Assembly: GCF_001679645.1 (NCBI RefSeq)
Contig: NZ_LRUN01000043.1
Coordinates: forward strand, 1 to 64,000
Source: Pseudomonas bananamidigenes
Lineage (GTDB): Bacteria; Pseudomonadota; Gammaproteobacteria; Pseudomonadales; Pseudomonadaceae
Reading direction: 5' to 3'
Length of the DNA: 64,000 nucleotides
Positions 1 to 7,578 of this stretch are shown here, in pieces (the first letter of the stretch is position 1; every line of letters starts with the position of its first letter). The notes below the pieces were generated by a model, which saw only the letters and a list, made by a program, of their open reading frames with translations, was not told the origin of the DNA and ran no database searches. Both the position numbers and the translations under genes were made by a program.

Positions 1-26
1 AAAAAAAAGCCCGCAGGAGAGCGGGC
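1..26 (-). terminator. Rho-independent terminator (minus strand)
   Basis: A GCCCGC/GCGGGC stem with a 6-base loop is followed, read on the minus strand, by eight T. It lies downstream of the DUF6124-type gene at 158-523 and probably ends that transcript. Confidence 0.75.
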
Positions 27-157
27 GAACCGTAGTTTCTTGAATGAGCGAGCGGACTGTACAGGTTTGATGGTGAAGGGGCTGTGAAGAAAAATTCATG
101 TCGCTACACCTCCAGATCAAGACCTGATATCCGCGGATTGCGGCTCTTTCAAGAGGG

Positions 158-523
158 TCAGTGGCAAAGAACCGGCTTGGAATCGGTTGGCGGCTGTAAT
201 GGATCGAGCTTGCTCAGAGCGCTGCCCACCAACAACTCCGCCAACCCCGCCAACTGATGCATCGCGACAATCCGCGCACGCTGCACCTCATCCGGCCGAT
301 GAACCAGATCATGCGCCATGACATTCAGCGCCGCGAGATTCTGGCTGGCATGGGTCAATAGCGAGACCAGGTCAACGTCGGGACGCACACTCAGGATCTG
401 ATCCACCGGAAGCAACCGCGAACCGCATCTGCGAACAACGGGAATGGGGCGATCGGAAGTCGAGACCGTCCCGGACTCGGTAACCGGGGAATCTTCGGAT
501 GGATCGTGGGTATCTTTTTTCAT
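158..523 (-). CDS. DUF6124/DUF3077-type small protein
   Basis: This 121-residue protein has no known function. Its C-terminal half (about residues 50-110) carries the pattern of the small Pseudomonas DUF6124/DUF3077 proteins: a VRPDVDLVSLL segment, then NLAALNVMAHDLV and a hydrophobic helix ending SALSKLDP. The N-terminal 45 residues are polar and probably disordered. The frame is open further upstream, but the ATG at 523 is chosen because GGAG lies seven bases before it and because family members start near this point. It lies outside the proposed attachment scar at 759-788, so it is probably resident chromosome rather than island cargo. The family call is by pattern only. Confidence 0.75.
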   Translation of the reverse strand: MKKDTHDPSEDSPVTESGTVSTSDRPIPVVRRCGSRLLPVDQILSVRPDVDLVSLLTHASQNLAALNVMAHDLVHRPDEVQRARIVAMHQLAGLAELLVGSALSKLDPLQPPTDSKPVLCH

Positions 524-720
524 GACCGGACTCCATGTGAGGGGTGATCCTTGCGCTTCGGCGGGGTAGTGCCGTTCACCTGTTTGTTGCGAGGAGTGGA
601 GGGTAACCGGGTGGGGAAGGTGGGGGTAGTTCATGGAAGTCGACGGGGGTTGAGGGAAATTTCCTAGGGTGCAAGCGGAGAGAAATTGAAGCTCGCTCTC
701 CAGATATGAATCCCCAGATG

Positions 721-751
721 CGACAAGGCCCGCACTTGGCGGGCCTTGTCG
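721..751. terminator. Perfect 13-bp hairpin, probable displaced ssrA terminator
   Basis: CGACAAGGCCCGC pairs perfectly with GCGGGCCTTGTCG across a 5-base loop. On the minus strand it begins only a few bases after the tmRNA-3'-like sequence at 759-788. That is where the natural terminator of ssrA would have stood before the island inserted. It lacks a strong T run, so terminator function is inferred from position. Confidence 0.5.
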
Positions 752-758
752 TTGAGAG

Positions 759-788
759 TTGGTGGGCCGGGGGCATTTGAACTCGCCG
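759..788 (-). other. Degenerate copy of tmRNA 3' end (candidate distal att site)
   Basis: Aligned with the tmRNA 3' end at 17085-17114, about 26 of 30 positions match with one single-base gap. Shared blocks include TTGGTGG, GCCGGGGG and ATTTGAAC, in the same orientation. Direct repeats of an RNA gene's 3' end flanking an integrase-bearing region are the usual scar of tyrosine-recombinase integration. Drift is expected in the copy not needed to make tmRNA. It could instead be the remnant of another tRNA 3' end. Confidence 0.5.
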
Positions 789-902
789 GGTAACCACCCG
801 TAAATATTGGCTCAGGGGATGTGGTTATAAAGTTGGGATACAGAATGGGATACACGCCCAAGCTTGTTGGGGTAATCCCGAACCATCCCCAAGCTTACGT
901 AA

Positions 903-1115
903 TCACTTTTTCCGGAGCTTATCGTACTCGTCGTCTCCAATCACCGGCGCTGATGGCGTTTCGGACTTAATCAAACTGACAGAGCTTTCGCAGTCGACTA
1001 GGTTGTTGTACCCCTCGGAGCTGACAGCGATGGTCTTGCCATTCTTTGCTGTGAACCTCCAGCGCCATTCCCCTGCGGTGTCTTTATAAATTTTGAAGTA
1101 TGCAACGCTGCTCAT
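903..1115 (-). CDS. DUF1508 (YegP-type) domain protein
   Basis: This 70-residue protein is one DUF1508 unit: YFKIYKDTAGEWRWRFTAKN, then GKTIAVSSEGY and a conserved cysteine before an ESSVSLIK segment. The function of the fold is not established. The start is the ATG at 1115, with GAGGG seven bases upstream; the longer frame to 1160 has no such signal. It is the outermost gene at the distal end of the island, just inside the candidate attachment scar, and its promoter side faces the gene-free repeat region. Confidence 0.85.
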   Translation of the reverse strand: MSSVAYFKIYKDTAGEWRWRFTAKNGKTIAVSSEGYNNLVDCESSVSLIKSETPSAPVIGDDEYDKLRKK

Positions 1116-1332
1116 GATCATTCCCTCTTCAATGGGTGAGAGTAAGCACCTATTCAGCACCTCCTCCTTAGCCTCCTTGCAGTTCCCACAGCAAAAGGGA
1201 TTTGCTCAGTCGGTCCTTGCGACACTACTTCTTCATCACAGTCGTGTCTATGTGCCAGGAAGGGAGCGGGCGTTTCGGGAAACTCTCTGATCGTGGCGGG
1301 TGATTACCTCTCAGTCTTTAGGTGCCAAAGTA

Positions 1333-1395
1333 GCGGGGGCCCCTGACGTTTTTCGCGATGCACGGGGTCGGAAACCCGCGGGATCTTGTTAGCGG
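1333..1395 (+). repeat. 60-bp GC-rich element, copy A
   Basis: Copy A runs from a GGGGGCCCCTGA block through CACGGGGTCGG and AACCCGCGGGA to GTTAGCGG. Copy C (1700-1763) is the same sequence on the other strand, with roughly 53 of 63 positions shared. Copy B (1563-1620) is a more diverged relative oriented like C. No reading frame explains them. Confidence 0.7.
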
Positions 1396-1448
1396 CACGA
1401 CTTCGAGCTTATTGAATTTCAATCATTGAAATCGAAAGGATTTCGTTG

Positions 1449-1486
1449 AAAAAAGGCCATCGTTACAGCCTCGGTAACGATGGCCT
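1449..1486 (-). terminator. Strong rho-independent terminator (minus strand)
   Basis: AGGCCATCGTTAC pairs perfectly with GTAACGATGGCCT (13 bp, 7-base loop). On the minus strand six T follow. No convincing gene lies immediately upstream (1490-2190), so it may end readthrough from the DUF4145 gene or an unannotated transcript across the iteron region. Confidence 0.8.
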
Positions 1487-1517
1487 GACGTGTTGATGAT
1501 TCCGCACGTCTTCGGTC

Positions 1518-1684
1518 GTCAACCGTGTCAACCTGTCAACCAATACGAAAAAGTCAGCCAGTCTCAAGATCCTGCGGGTTTTGTGCCCCGTGTCATTCGG
1601 AAACGCTCAGGGTCCCCGGCGTTCTTCCATCAATTGTGCAACTGCACTGGTGAACTGTGTGTTCACCCGGTTCACCTGTTCACT
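1518..1684. repeat. Iteron-like repeats, GTCAACC and TGTTCACC types
   Basis: GTCAACC occurs at 1518, 1527 and 1535. TGTTCACC at 1660, GGTTCACC at 1669 and TGTTCACT at 1677 follow, with an inverted GGTGAAC at 1649. From memory, TGTTCACC is the type I iteron bound by the P4 alpha primase at ori and crr. Since this element encodes a large primase-helicase and a P4-like antisense RNA, the cluster is a good candidate for a replication origin or control region. Function is inferred. Confidence 0.5.
1563..1620 (-). repeat. 60-bp GC-rich element, copy B (diverged)
   Basis: On the minus strand it reads GCCGGGGACCCTGAG, then ACACGGGG and AAACCCGCAGGA, matching copies A and C in order and spacing but with more substitutions. 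It sits between the two iteron groups. Confidence 0.55.
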
Positions 1685-1699
1685 AAGCTGGGCACCTGT

Positions 1700-1763
1700 C
1701 CGCTAACAAAGTCCCGCGGGTTTCCGACCCCCGTGTCTCGAAGAAAACCTCAGGGGCCCCGGC
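1700..1763 (-). repeat. 60-bp GC-rich element, copy C
   Basis: This is the best match to copy A, in inverted orientation: GGGGCCCCTGAGG, ACACGGGGGTCGG, AACCCGCGGGA and TTGTTAGCGG in order. Copies A and C therefore form a long imperfect inverted repeat about 300 bases apart that encloses the terminator and the first iterons. Confidence 0.7.
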
Positions 1764-1843
1764 ACATTGCGGGAGAGACTCCTGATGTTCGCTGGTGGGA
1801 TTGATGCACACGGGGTGCGGGGGTATGTACCCCTCAAAATGCG

Positions 1844-1974
1844 GTGTAACTCGTGTAACTCGTGTAACTGGTGTAACGATGGATGCTAAGCAACTGTATT
1901 TATTGAATATTTTCAGTGTTACATCGGCTTCGTAAGCCAATCTTTAGCCGTGTAACTCATCCATCTGGTGTAAC
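1844..1974 (+). repeat. GTGTAAC iterons with 9-bp period
   Basis: GTGTAAC occurs at 1844, 1853, 1862 and 1871 (exact 9-bp spacing) and again at 1950 and 1968. The same heptamer, reversed and also 9 bp apart, lies beside the integrase at 15630-15654. The flanks also match (ACCCCTC, AAAAT, CGGTGTAAC). This suggests two binding arrays for one element-encoded protein. The rest of 1116-2190 shows GC-rich small hairpins (for example 2059-2082) but no credible gene. Confidence 0.65.
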
Positions 1975-2190
1975 GCTTCCGGTGCTTGAAAGAGGAACGA
2001 GCTAGGTTATGCCTATGATGCAGGAGGGTAGAGTGCTTCCCGGCCGGCAGTCGCAACAGGCCGCTTTCGGCCACAAGCGGCCGTTCGCAAGTGGCCGCTA
2101 ACGGCCAAAAGCGGTCCTTCCTGCGGGCTTCTACAATGCCTGGAACGTATTTTATTATGCCGCTGACTACAGACATCACCTCCGTGGCTA

Positions 2191-2859
2191 CTAGATATCC
2201 CGCCGCTTATGTTCAGGGGTTAACGCACGTATCGCCTCTAGCTCCTTCTCTTCTGTAATGCAGTGACGAATTGCCATGTTCAGCAGGGTAAAAAGCGCTA
2301 GTGCGACCTCTGGGCTGTCATTGAGATTGACAGTTCCAGGATGTACCGACTCGTTTCCGAAGATGCGAATGGTATCGAACGCTTTCAACAGACGACTGGG
2401 CAACCCCAACTCCACAAGCTCGCCTATTTGATTGTGTATTGTGCCCGGTTTGCCCAAAAGCTCCTCACAGAGCTTTTGTACACACAGTCGCAGCAGAGCA
2501 GCCGCAGCTCGGGGAGAGTGGCTGAAAACTAATCTAGCTTCTTCATAATCTGCTCTGATCCCCTCAGGCATATCCTCTTCCGCCTTGGGTGCGATGCACT
2601 CGGAAGGGAAAATCATCTTTATCCTACTTCCTAGGTGTCCTTCCATCGGCATTCCAGGCATGAGGCCATGCCTGTCGCCACCCTCATCAGTGATCCAAAT
2701 ACTGGGATCTTTACAAGCTGAACAGAACGAAAAGGATACAGAGGCGTACTCATTGCTATTCAAGAGCAAATCATTCCATTTCATACCGGCGAATGCACCA
2801 CAGCGTGGGCAATTAAAGCTTTCCTTTCTATAGCCTGGCGTACGATCAACGTTGCTCAT
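2191..2859 (-). CDS. DUF4145 protein with N-terminal zinc ribbon
   Basis: This 222-residue protein has two CxxC pairs (CPRC near residue 17 and CSAC near 47) that look like a zinc ribbon. A DUF4145 domain follows at about residues 100-200, recognisable by SPRAAAALLRLCVQKL, a hydrophobic segment and RIFGNESVHPG. DUF4145 occurs alone or fused to nuclease and helicase domains, often in defence-rich islands; its biochemical role is unknown. The ATG at 2859 is preferred to the TTG nine bases upstream, with a weak GGA before it. It sits next to the 72-residue gene and the SEFIR-NACHT gene on the same strand, but the gaps are too large to claim one operon. Confidence 0.75.
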   Translation of the reverse strand: MSNVDRTPGYRKESFNCPRCGAFAGMKWNDLLLNSNEYASVSFSFCSACKDPSIWITDEGGDRHGLMPGMPMEGHLGSRIKMIFPSECIAPKAEEDMPEGIRADYEEARLVFSHSPRAAAALLRLCVQKLCEELLGKPGTIHNQIGELVELGLPSRLLKAFDTIRIFGNESVHPGTVNLNDSPEVALALFTLLNMAIRHCITEEKELEAIRALTPEHKRRDI

Positions 2860-3064
2860 TGATACCAATCCATCATCCAGTAGTTTTTGTTAATCTAATC
2901 CGAGCCTAATGCGCGACGCTATACGCCGTCCTTCACTGGTAACCCGTGCTTCAGTCGGCCAAGTGAAAGTCAGCGTCAATGTTTACATGCTGCTGAATCG
3001 CCACAAATTTCCTTGAAACATTCGAGAGTCTGCTTCTGGCCGATTGCTGCCTTCAAAGGCGTGA

Positions 3065-3283
3065 TTAGGATTGCCTTATCCGCATAATCGCATCCGTGAT
3101 CGCTATTGCATTTGTATCTAAGGTCTCCATAGCCATCACAGCGTTATTGGCAACCACTGCCACGCCATTGGCTGAAAGCCAAACGGCGACCTCCTCGATT
3201 GCCGCCGCCAGTGCATGCTGGTTGTGGAGGATCAATGTCAGGGCGTCAGCAACGGCGATATTAGAATCTGAGTTATTTGGCAT
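3065..3283 (-). CDS. Small conserved-looking protein of unknown function
   Basis: A 72-residue acidic, helical protein without motifs of known function. It starts MPNNSDSNIAVADAL and continues with helices rich in A, L and N (HNQHALAAAIEEVAVWL). The ATG at 3283 is chosen over the one at 3292 because AGGA lies eight bases before it. It lies between the DUF4145 gene and the SEFIR-NACHT gene. The separation from the latter (240 bases) contains only AT-rich DNA and a run of G near 3411. I recall similar small proteins from other Pseudomonas islands but cannot name a family. Confidence 0.6.
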   Translation of the reverse strand: MPNNSDSNIAVADALTLILHNQHALAAAIEEVAVWLSANGVAVVANNAVMAMETLDTNAIAITDAIMRIRQS

Positions 3284-3523
3284 GCGATCCATCCTGGCAA
3301 TGAGGGGCCCCGCAAAGCTTAGCTCAAGCGGCCGCAGCAGAGTGGCTTAGATGTCGATGCTTAAAAATTGCTACGCAGCGCAGATGATTTGAGAATTTAG
3401 CCAATCAGTTGGGGGGGGGAAAGCGGGCTACTACATCCAAGCCATCACTGGACCGCTCTACGAGTCTCTTGCGTCATTGCTTTGAGTTGAGGGGGCGGCA
3501 ATTCCGCCCCCCTGAGCTCAAAA

Positions 3524-6412
3524 TTACGATTTTAAATAATCTACAATCGCTTTTATTTTTCCGTCAATGAAGTTGTCATTTAGAAATCTATGCACGCTAT
3601 CTTGATAGCCTTCAGAAATCACATAAAACTTATCAACATTTTTTACAACTTGTAATTCGATCAAGCCCATGCGAAGGAGTGAGTCGAAATTGCGCTTGCT
3701 GAGCTTGTCTATTTTTCCGGAAAATTGCATGTACATGGTTTTCTGATCAACAAAAGAAACTCCTTTAAAAAAGCTTCTCAAGAATTTTTTCAGTTCGGAT
3801 TCGCAAAGTGCTTTGTTGCTTTTTGCAGATTGCTCTACCAAGGCAAGGGTGTCAGTGAGGTCGCCAAGCTTGCAAGTGCTATCGAACATCGTTGGGTCGA
3901 AACTGTCTGAAGTGTATGTTCCGCCGGTGCTGGAAAATTCACTATAATAAAACTTTGTGCCATTGAATTTTGAAGTGATAAAGTTTTCATAATTGTAAAA
4001 CCCACTGTCCCAAATTTGTAAATTTGAGAAGTCTAAAGAGGGGTAATCGCCATAGATGAACAAACCCTCGATCTTGCTTTCAATATCTAGGTCTGGAGCA
4101 ACTTGATAAAGATCCCTTACTCTTCTAGAAAGATCCGCCCGTTGGAAACGGCCACAACGTGAGTGAATGCTCAGCAAGGACCCAATGGCCTTTTTTATCG
4201 ACTCAATTTCTCTAGGCTCGATCTCGTCCCTAACTAGCAAAGATTTCGCCTTGCTTAGCATTTCTTTCGAAGCGTTATGAACTATTTCAATATCTTCCTG
4301 AGAGAAATAAGTTATTACATCGGATATTGATTGCTGGCTGTCATCTTTAGTATTTGCTAGGCATTGAATCATGTCTTTGCTCAACGAGCGACGCAGTATT
4401 CCTGCGATTACAAAGAGTGATTTGAAGTACTCGTTTAAAAATTGATAGCGAAATCTAAGAAGATTACCCTCTTGGATTAATAGCGGATTTATAACTACTT
4501 TAGAGTAAAGTTGGTCTGCGCTGTCATCGTAATAAATTGTGAGTTTTTCACGAAGCTTCTCGCAAGGTATTGCCTCTCCATGCTCAACCGCCAACTCAGA
4601 AAACAGCTCAATAAACTCTCTGGTTTCTAATTCGATGTCGTGACGTGTTTTCTCTCGGCGCAGAACGGAAAATATAATAAGGTCGGTCAATGAAGAGTTG
4701 CAAGCATAGTCTTTGTCTTCGGATGAGATTTCGAAAGATATTTTTCCTTGTTCGGATAGTTGTTCTTCGAATATTGTGGAGACCATGTCTACGAAGAAGG
4801 GCACTATACGTTTGTGGTGATCTCCGAATTGCTCGAGCTGATCAATGTATCTATCAAATAAAGAAATGAGATCGTCGGTTTTATTGTATTTATTGAACCG
4901 CTTGCGAATATATTTAGCACGGGAAGACTCATCGAAGCCAAGTAACTCATGAGTCTGAATTCCCATGTCATCCAATGCAACATTCTCGGTAAAAGCCATA
5001 TTTCTAGATGTGAGGATTACTTGGCTTCTTCCCATTTGCTGATGTGAATCATGAATAGACATGAGGAAATCAGGTAAAGAAAATCGCTCTTGCAGTATTG
5101 AAGCAAACTCATCTAGCCCGTCGATAATTATAACGATTCTGCCACAGAGCAAGCAAAGTTCAAATTGATTTCTGTCGTAAACTTCTTCCAGATTATTTAT
5201 CTGTGCGTGCAAATCATATAAGTCATATAAGCTGCGAATTTCAATTTTTGCAATGAATTCGCTTGAAAAATTATTTCTTAAAGACTCGGCCTTTATTAAA
5301 ACAATTGCGTTTTCCCCGGCGGATTTTTTATTAAGTGCAATGGCTAGCTCATGGCATAGCGTACTTTTCCCCATGCCTCCGGTAGCAACAACTAACTGAC
5401 CCGAATAAGAGTTTTCATTTAGCAATCTGTCGGTTAAAAACCCAATGGCAGAGTCGCTTTTTATATCACTTTCATTAGATGCATCAAGATGCTGAAGCGC
5501 TTGATCGGTATAAAACTTGTTTGCCCTAATAGGCGGAGAGTTTCTCAAGTTTTCGTCGATACAGTACTCCCAGATGTATTCTGAGTAAGTAAGTTCAACT
5601 AACTCTATGTTGAGGTCATTGCTATCGATTGTCTTTTGTACTAGTGACTCGTCTCCTTTGGCAGGGCGCAAAAGAGTGAGCTTGGGGATGTGGATTTTCT
5701 TTTCTTTTAATAAATTACAGAATCTATTTATGGTGTGAGTTATAGTGATGTTTGGATATAAAATTAAAAAATGAGACTTGAATGGTGTGCTGACTTCCCA
5801 TAGCTCAAACTTTACGCGGTTACCATTGGAAAAGTCAGTGCCCTCGGCAGTAGTGATGAGGGCGTTTCTTTTTGAGTACTTAAGTCTAAGGATATCTTCT
5901 ACGCGAGTGAAATTGTAATGAGCGCTTCCGCTTTCTATACTTTTCCTCTTTTCTGGACGTTTAAGCTTTGTTTTTCTTGTTAAAGCTTTAATAAGAAAGC
6001 TTAAGCTTTTTTGATAAAGATCATCATCATGAAAATCGACACGAAATTTGCCCCTCAGGTAAAATGGAGTACTATATTTTTCTCGAGAGACTACTAGTAT
6101 TTTACTAGGGGCGCCGGCCTCTGATTCCTCCCAATGGCGGATGATTGCCAAATAAGTTTCAATGCCTACGCCGCCTGTTCTTGATTCAGCTTTGCGTTTG
6201 TACATTTCAGTGCACACGACAATAATTATATCTGAATCTTGAACCGCCCTTTCCATAAAAAGATTTTTATCGGAAAAGTTATCTAGATCGAATTTGTCAT
6301 ATGTAACATGAAACTCTTGATATTCATCTAGATCTGTTGCTAAACCTTCAACCCACTTCTGGTGTTCTTCGCTGTCCCAGCTATAGCTGATAAAAATCTT
6401 GGTAGGCTGCAT
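3524..6412 (-). CDS. SEFIR/TIR-NACHT STAND NTPase, probable anti-phage protein
   Basis: This 962-residue protein has an N-terminal SEFIR/TIR domain (1-145): KIFISYSWDSEEHQKWV, a DKFDL segment, CTEMYKRK and GGVGIE. A linker region (150-330) and a NACHT-type P-loop NTPase follow: Walker A GGMGKST near 345-351, Walker B IVIIIDGLDEF near 426-436 and VILTSRN near 465. The region after 560 is helical, with a short pentapeptide-like patch (LDFSNLQIWDSGFYNYENF, about 775-795) and a winged-helix-like C-terminus. STAND proteins sense phage components and oligomerise; TIR or SEFIR domains then signal or deplete NAD. A defence role is therefore likely but not shown here. AAGGAG precedes the ATG. The gene is far richer in A+T than its neighbours, a sign of transfer. 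Confidence 0.85.
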   Translation of the reverse strand: MQPTKIFISYSWDSEEHQKWVEGLATDLDEYQEFHVTYDKFDLDNFSDKNLFMERAVQDSDIIIVVCTEMYKRKAESRTGGVGIETYLAIIRHWEESEAGAPSKILVVSREKYSTPFYLRGKFRVDFHDDDLYQKSLSFLIKALTRKTKLKRPEKRKSIESGSAHYNFTRVEDILRLKYSKRNALITTAEGTDFSNGNRVKFELWEVSTPFKSHFLILYPNITITHTINRFCNLLKEKKIHIPKLTLLRPAKGDESLVQKTIDSNDLNIELVELTYSEYIWEYCIDENLRNSPPIRANKFYTDQALQHLDASNESDIKSDSAIGFLTDRLLNENSYSGQLVVATGGMGKSTLCHELAIALNKKSAGENAIVLIKAESLRNNFSSEFIAKIEIRSLYDLYDLHAQINNLEEVYDRNQFELCLLCGRIVIIIDGLDEFASILQERFSLPDFLMSIHDSHQQMGRSQVILTSRNMAFTENVALDDMGIQTHELLGFDESSRAKYIRKRFNKYNKTDDLISLFDRYIDQLEQFGDHHKRIVPFFVDMVSTIFEEQLSEQGKISFEISSEDKDYACNSSLTDLIIFSVLRREKTRHDIELETREFIELFSELAVEHGEAIPCEKLREKLTIYYDDSADQLYSKVVINPLLIQEGNLLRFRYQFLNEYFKSLFVIAGILRRSLSKDMIQCLANTKDDSQQSISDVITYFSQEDIEIVHNASKEMLSKAKSLLVRDEIEPREIESIKKAIGSLLSIHSRCGRFQRADLSRRVRDLYQVAPDLDIESKIEGLFIYGDYPSLDFSNLQIWDSGFYNYENFITSKFNGTKFYYSEFSSTGGTYTSDSFDPTMFDSTCKLGDLTDTLALVEQSAKSNKALCESELKKFLRSFFKGVSFVDQKTMYMQFSGKIDKLSKRNFDSLLRMGLIELQVVKNVDKFYVISEGYQDSVHRFLNDNFIDGKIKAIVDYLKS

Positions 6413-6841
6413 ATGGCTCCTTGAAACGCGTAGGCTCGCAAGCGTCTCCGACCCCTTGGAGACATTCGTCGGCCATCGTTACACGAATCATGGCCCCGAT
6501 GCCAGATTGACATCAGGTAGCGAGCGAGGTGATTTAGGCAAATTTTCGTTTATTCTCACTCGACTACTCGGACGCATCGACGTTACATCTGTCTGAATTG
6601 ACAACCGAAGCGACGCTGAAATGGGCGTTTGTGCGCATCTGAGCCAATTTATCATCGTCACTGAAGGAGTGATTTTGACAGTATTGGTTTTGTTCGCATT
6701 AGAGCCGAAAAGACTGCTTTGAAATTGCTACATAGGTAAGGTGGAATTCTCTGAAGGAAAAATCTCGCTGTCACATCACTGGTACAACTTATTTAGCGGT
6801 GTCGTATTGGCCAGTATTTTAAAGGACTCCTCAGAAAATCT

Positions 6842-6991
6842 ATCCGATCCATCATCGAGGATCGAACGTCTTCTTCTGGCTCATTTATGCCCACCAGCGA
6901 AGGGCAGCTATTGGCCGTAAGCGGAGATTCCGGGGCCCAGAAATCCATGCTACTGGCTATTGCGCAAGCCCAGGCGGACCGGGTCTATTGA
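6842..6991 (+). pseudogene. Possible remnant of an ABC-type ATPase
   Basis: In the 626-base gap before the PAAR gene, one frame reads IRSIIEDRTSSSGSF and then, after an ATG at 6887, MPTSEGQLLAVSGDSG, AQKSMLL and a stop at 6991. SGDSGAQKSMLL resembles the Walker A region of ABC ATPases (SGxSGxGKSTLL) with the key glycine and threonine replaced. Neither the upstream nor the downstream parts of an ATPase are present. It may be a decayed fragment left at an insertion junction, or chance. Nothing else was recognised between 6413 and 7038 apart from the leader of the SEFIR-NACHT gene. Confidence 0.3.
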
Positions 6992-7038
6992 TTTCTGATA
7001 AGGTCGCGTTCATAGACGATCATGACAAGGAGTCAATT

Positions 7039-7578
7039 GTGGCGAAGCCCGCAGCACGTTTAACCGATCCGACAAGTTGCCCAATGCCAGGGCACGGTGC
7101 CCAATCCATTGCGTCCGGCTCTCCCGATGTTTTCTTCGATGGTCTTGCCGCCGCTCGAAAGGGCGATACCTGCACGTGCGGTAGCGCGTTGGTTTCCGGC
7201 GTCTCAGCGACCGTTTTTATCAACGGGAAAAACGCAGCTTTGGTTGATACTGTCGGAACGCATGGTGACGTCGTAGTCGGCGGCTCCGGCACCGTAATCA
7301 TCGGTGATTCGCATACGCCTGCTCCGTTCGTCCCTCCCATGCCTCTTGCGATCAAGAAGACCTACGGTCAAGCGTTCAGCGTTACCGACAGCGAAACGGG
7401 TACTCCGTTGGCTTTCCGTGACTTCGTGGCGACGGTCAACGGTGTAGAAACCACAGGCATTACCGACGCTAACGGTATTGCTCACGTTAAGACGCCGTCC
7501 CCCGATGCGAAAATTTCGCTGCACGTCATGTTCAGCGCTCCGGCACGTACACTCCATGAGCTGGCGGAGGGCGTGTGA
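7039..7578 (+). CDS. PAAR domain protein (type VI secretion spike tip)
   Basis: This 179-residue protein begins with a PAAR domain (1-95): AKPAARLTDPTSCPMPGHG, then GSPDVFFDGLAAARKGD, CTCG, VFINGKNAA and GGSGTVIIGD. PAAR proteins cap the VgrG spike of type VI secretion systems and carry effectors. Residues 105-170 form a beta-rich extension (PLAFRDFVATVNG, TTGITDANGIAHV) that may bind the downstream effector. The GTG at 7039 is the start because AAGGAG lies six bases before it; the frame to 6988 has no such signal. Its stop overlaps the amidase start. No VgrG or other secretion gene is in the window, so it must rely on machinery encoded elsewhere. Confidence 0.9.
   Translation: MAKPAARLTDPTSCPMPGHGAQSIASGSPDVFFDGLAAARKGDTCTCGSALVSGVSATVFINGKNAALVDTVGTHGDVVVGGSGTVIIGDSHTPAPFVPPMPLAIKKTYGQAFSVTDSETGTPLAFRDFVATVNGVETTGITDANGIAHVKTPSPDAKISLHVMFSAPARTLHELAEGV

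Noticed and set aside
1844-1877. Regular short repeats as a possible CRISPR array
   Set aside because: Units are 7 bases with 2-base gaps; there are no 20-40 base spacers and no cas genes in the window.
2059-2116. GGCCGC/GCGGCC hairpins as a possible structured RNA
   Set aside because: The hairpins are short, GC-biased variants of one word common in Pseudomonas intergenic DNA, without a conserved layout I can defend.
1490-2179. Short frames on both strands (1490-1804 plus, 1683-1940 minus, 1919-2179 minus) in the repeat region
   Set aside because: They run through iterons and the 60-bp repeats, have no ribosome sites and no family resemblance.
3408-3419. Run of G near 3411 as a phase-variation tract
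   Set aside because: It lies outside any gene or recognisable promoter, so a switching role cannot be supported.
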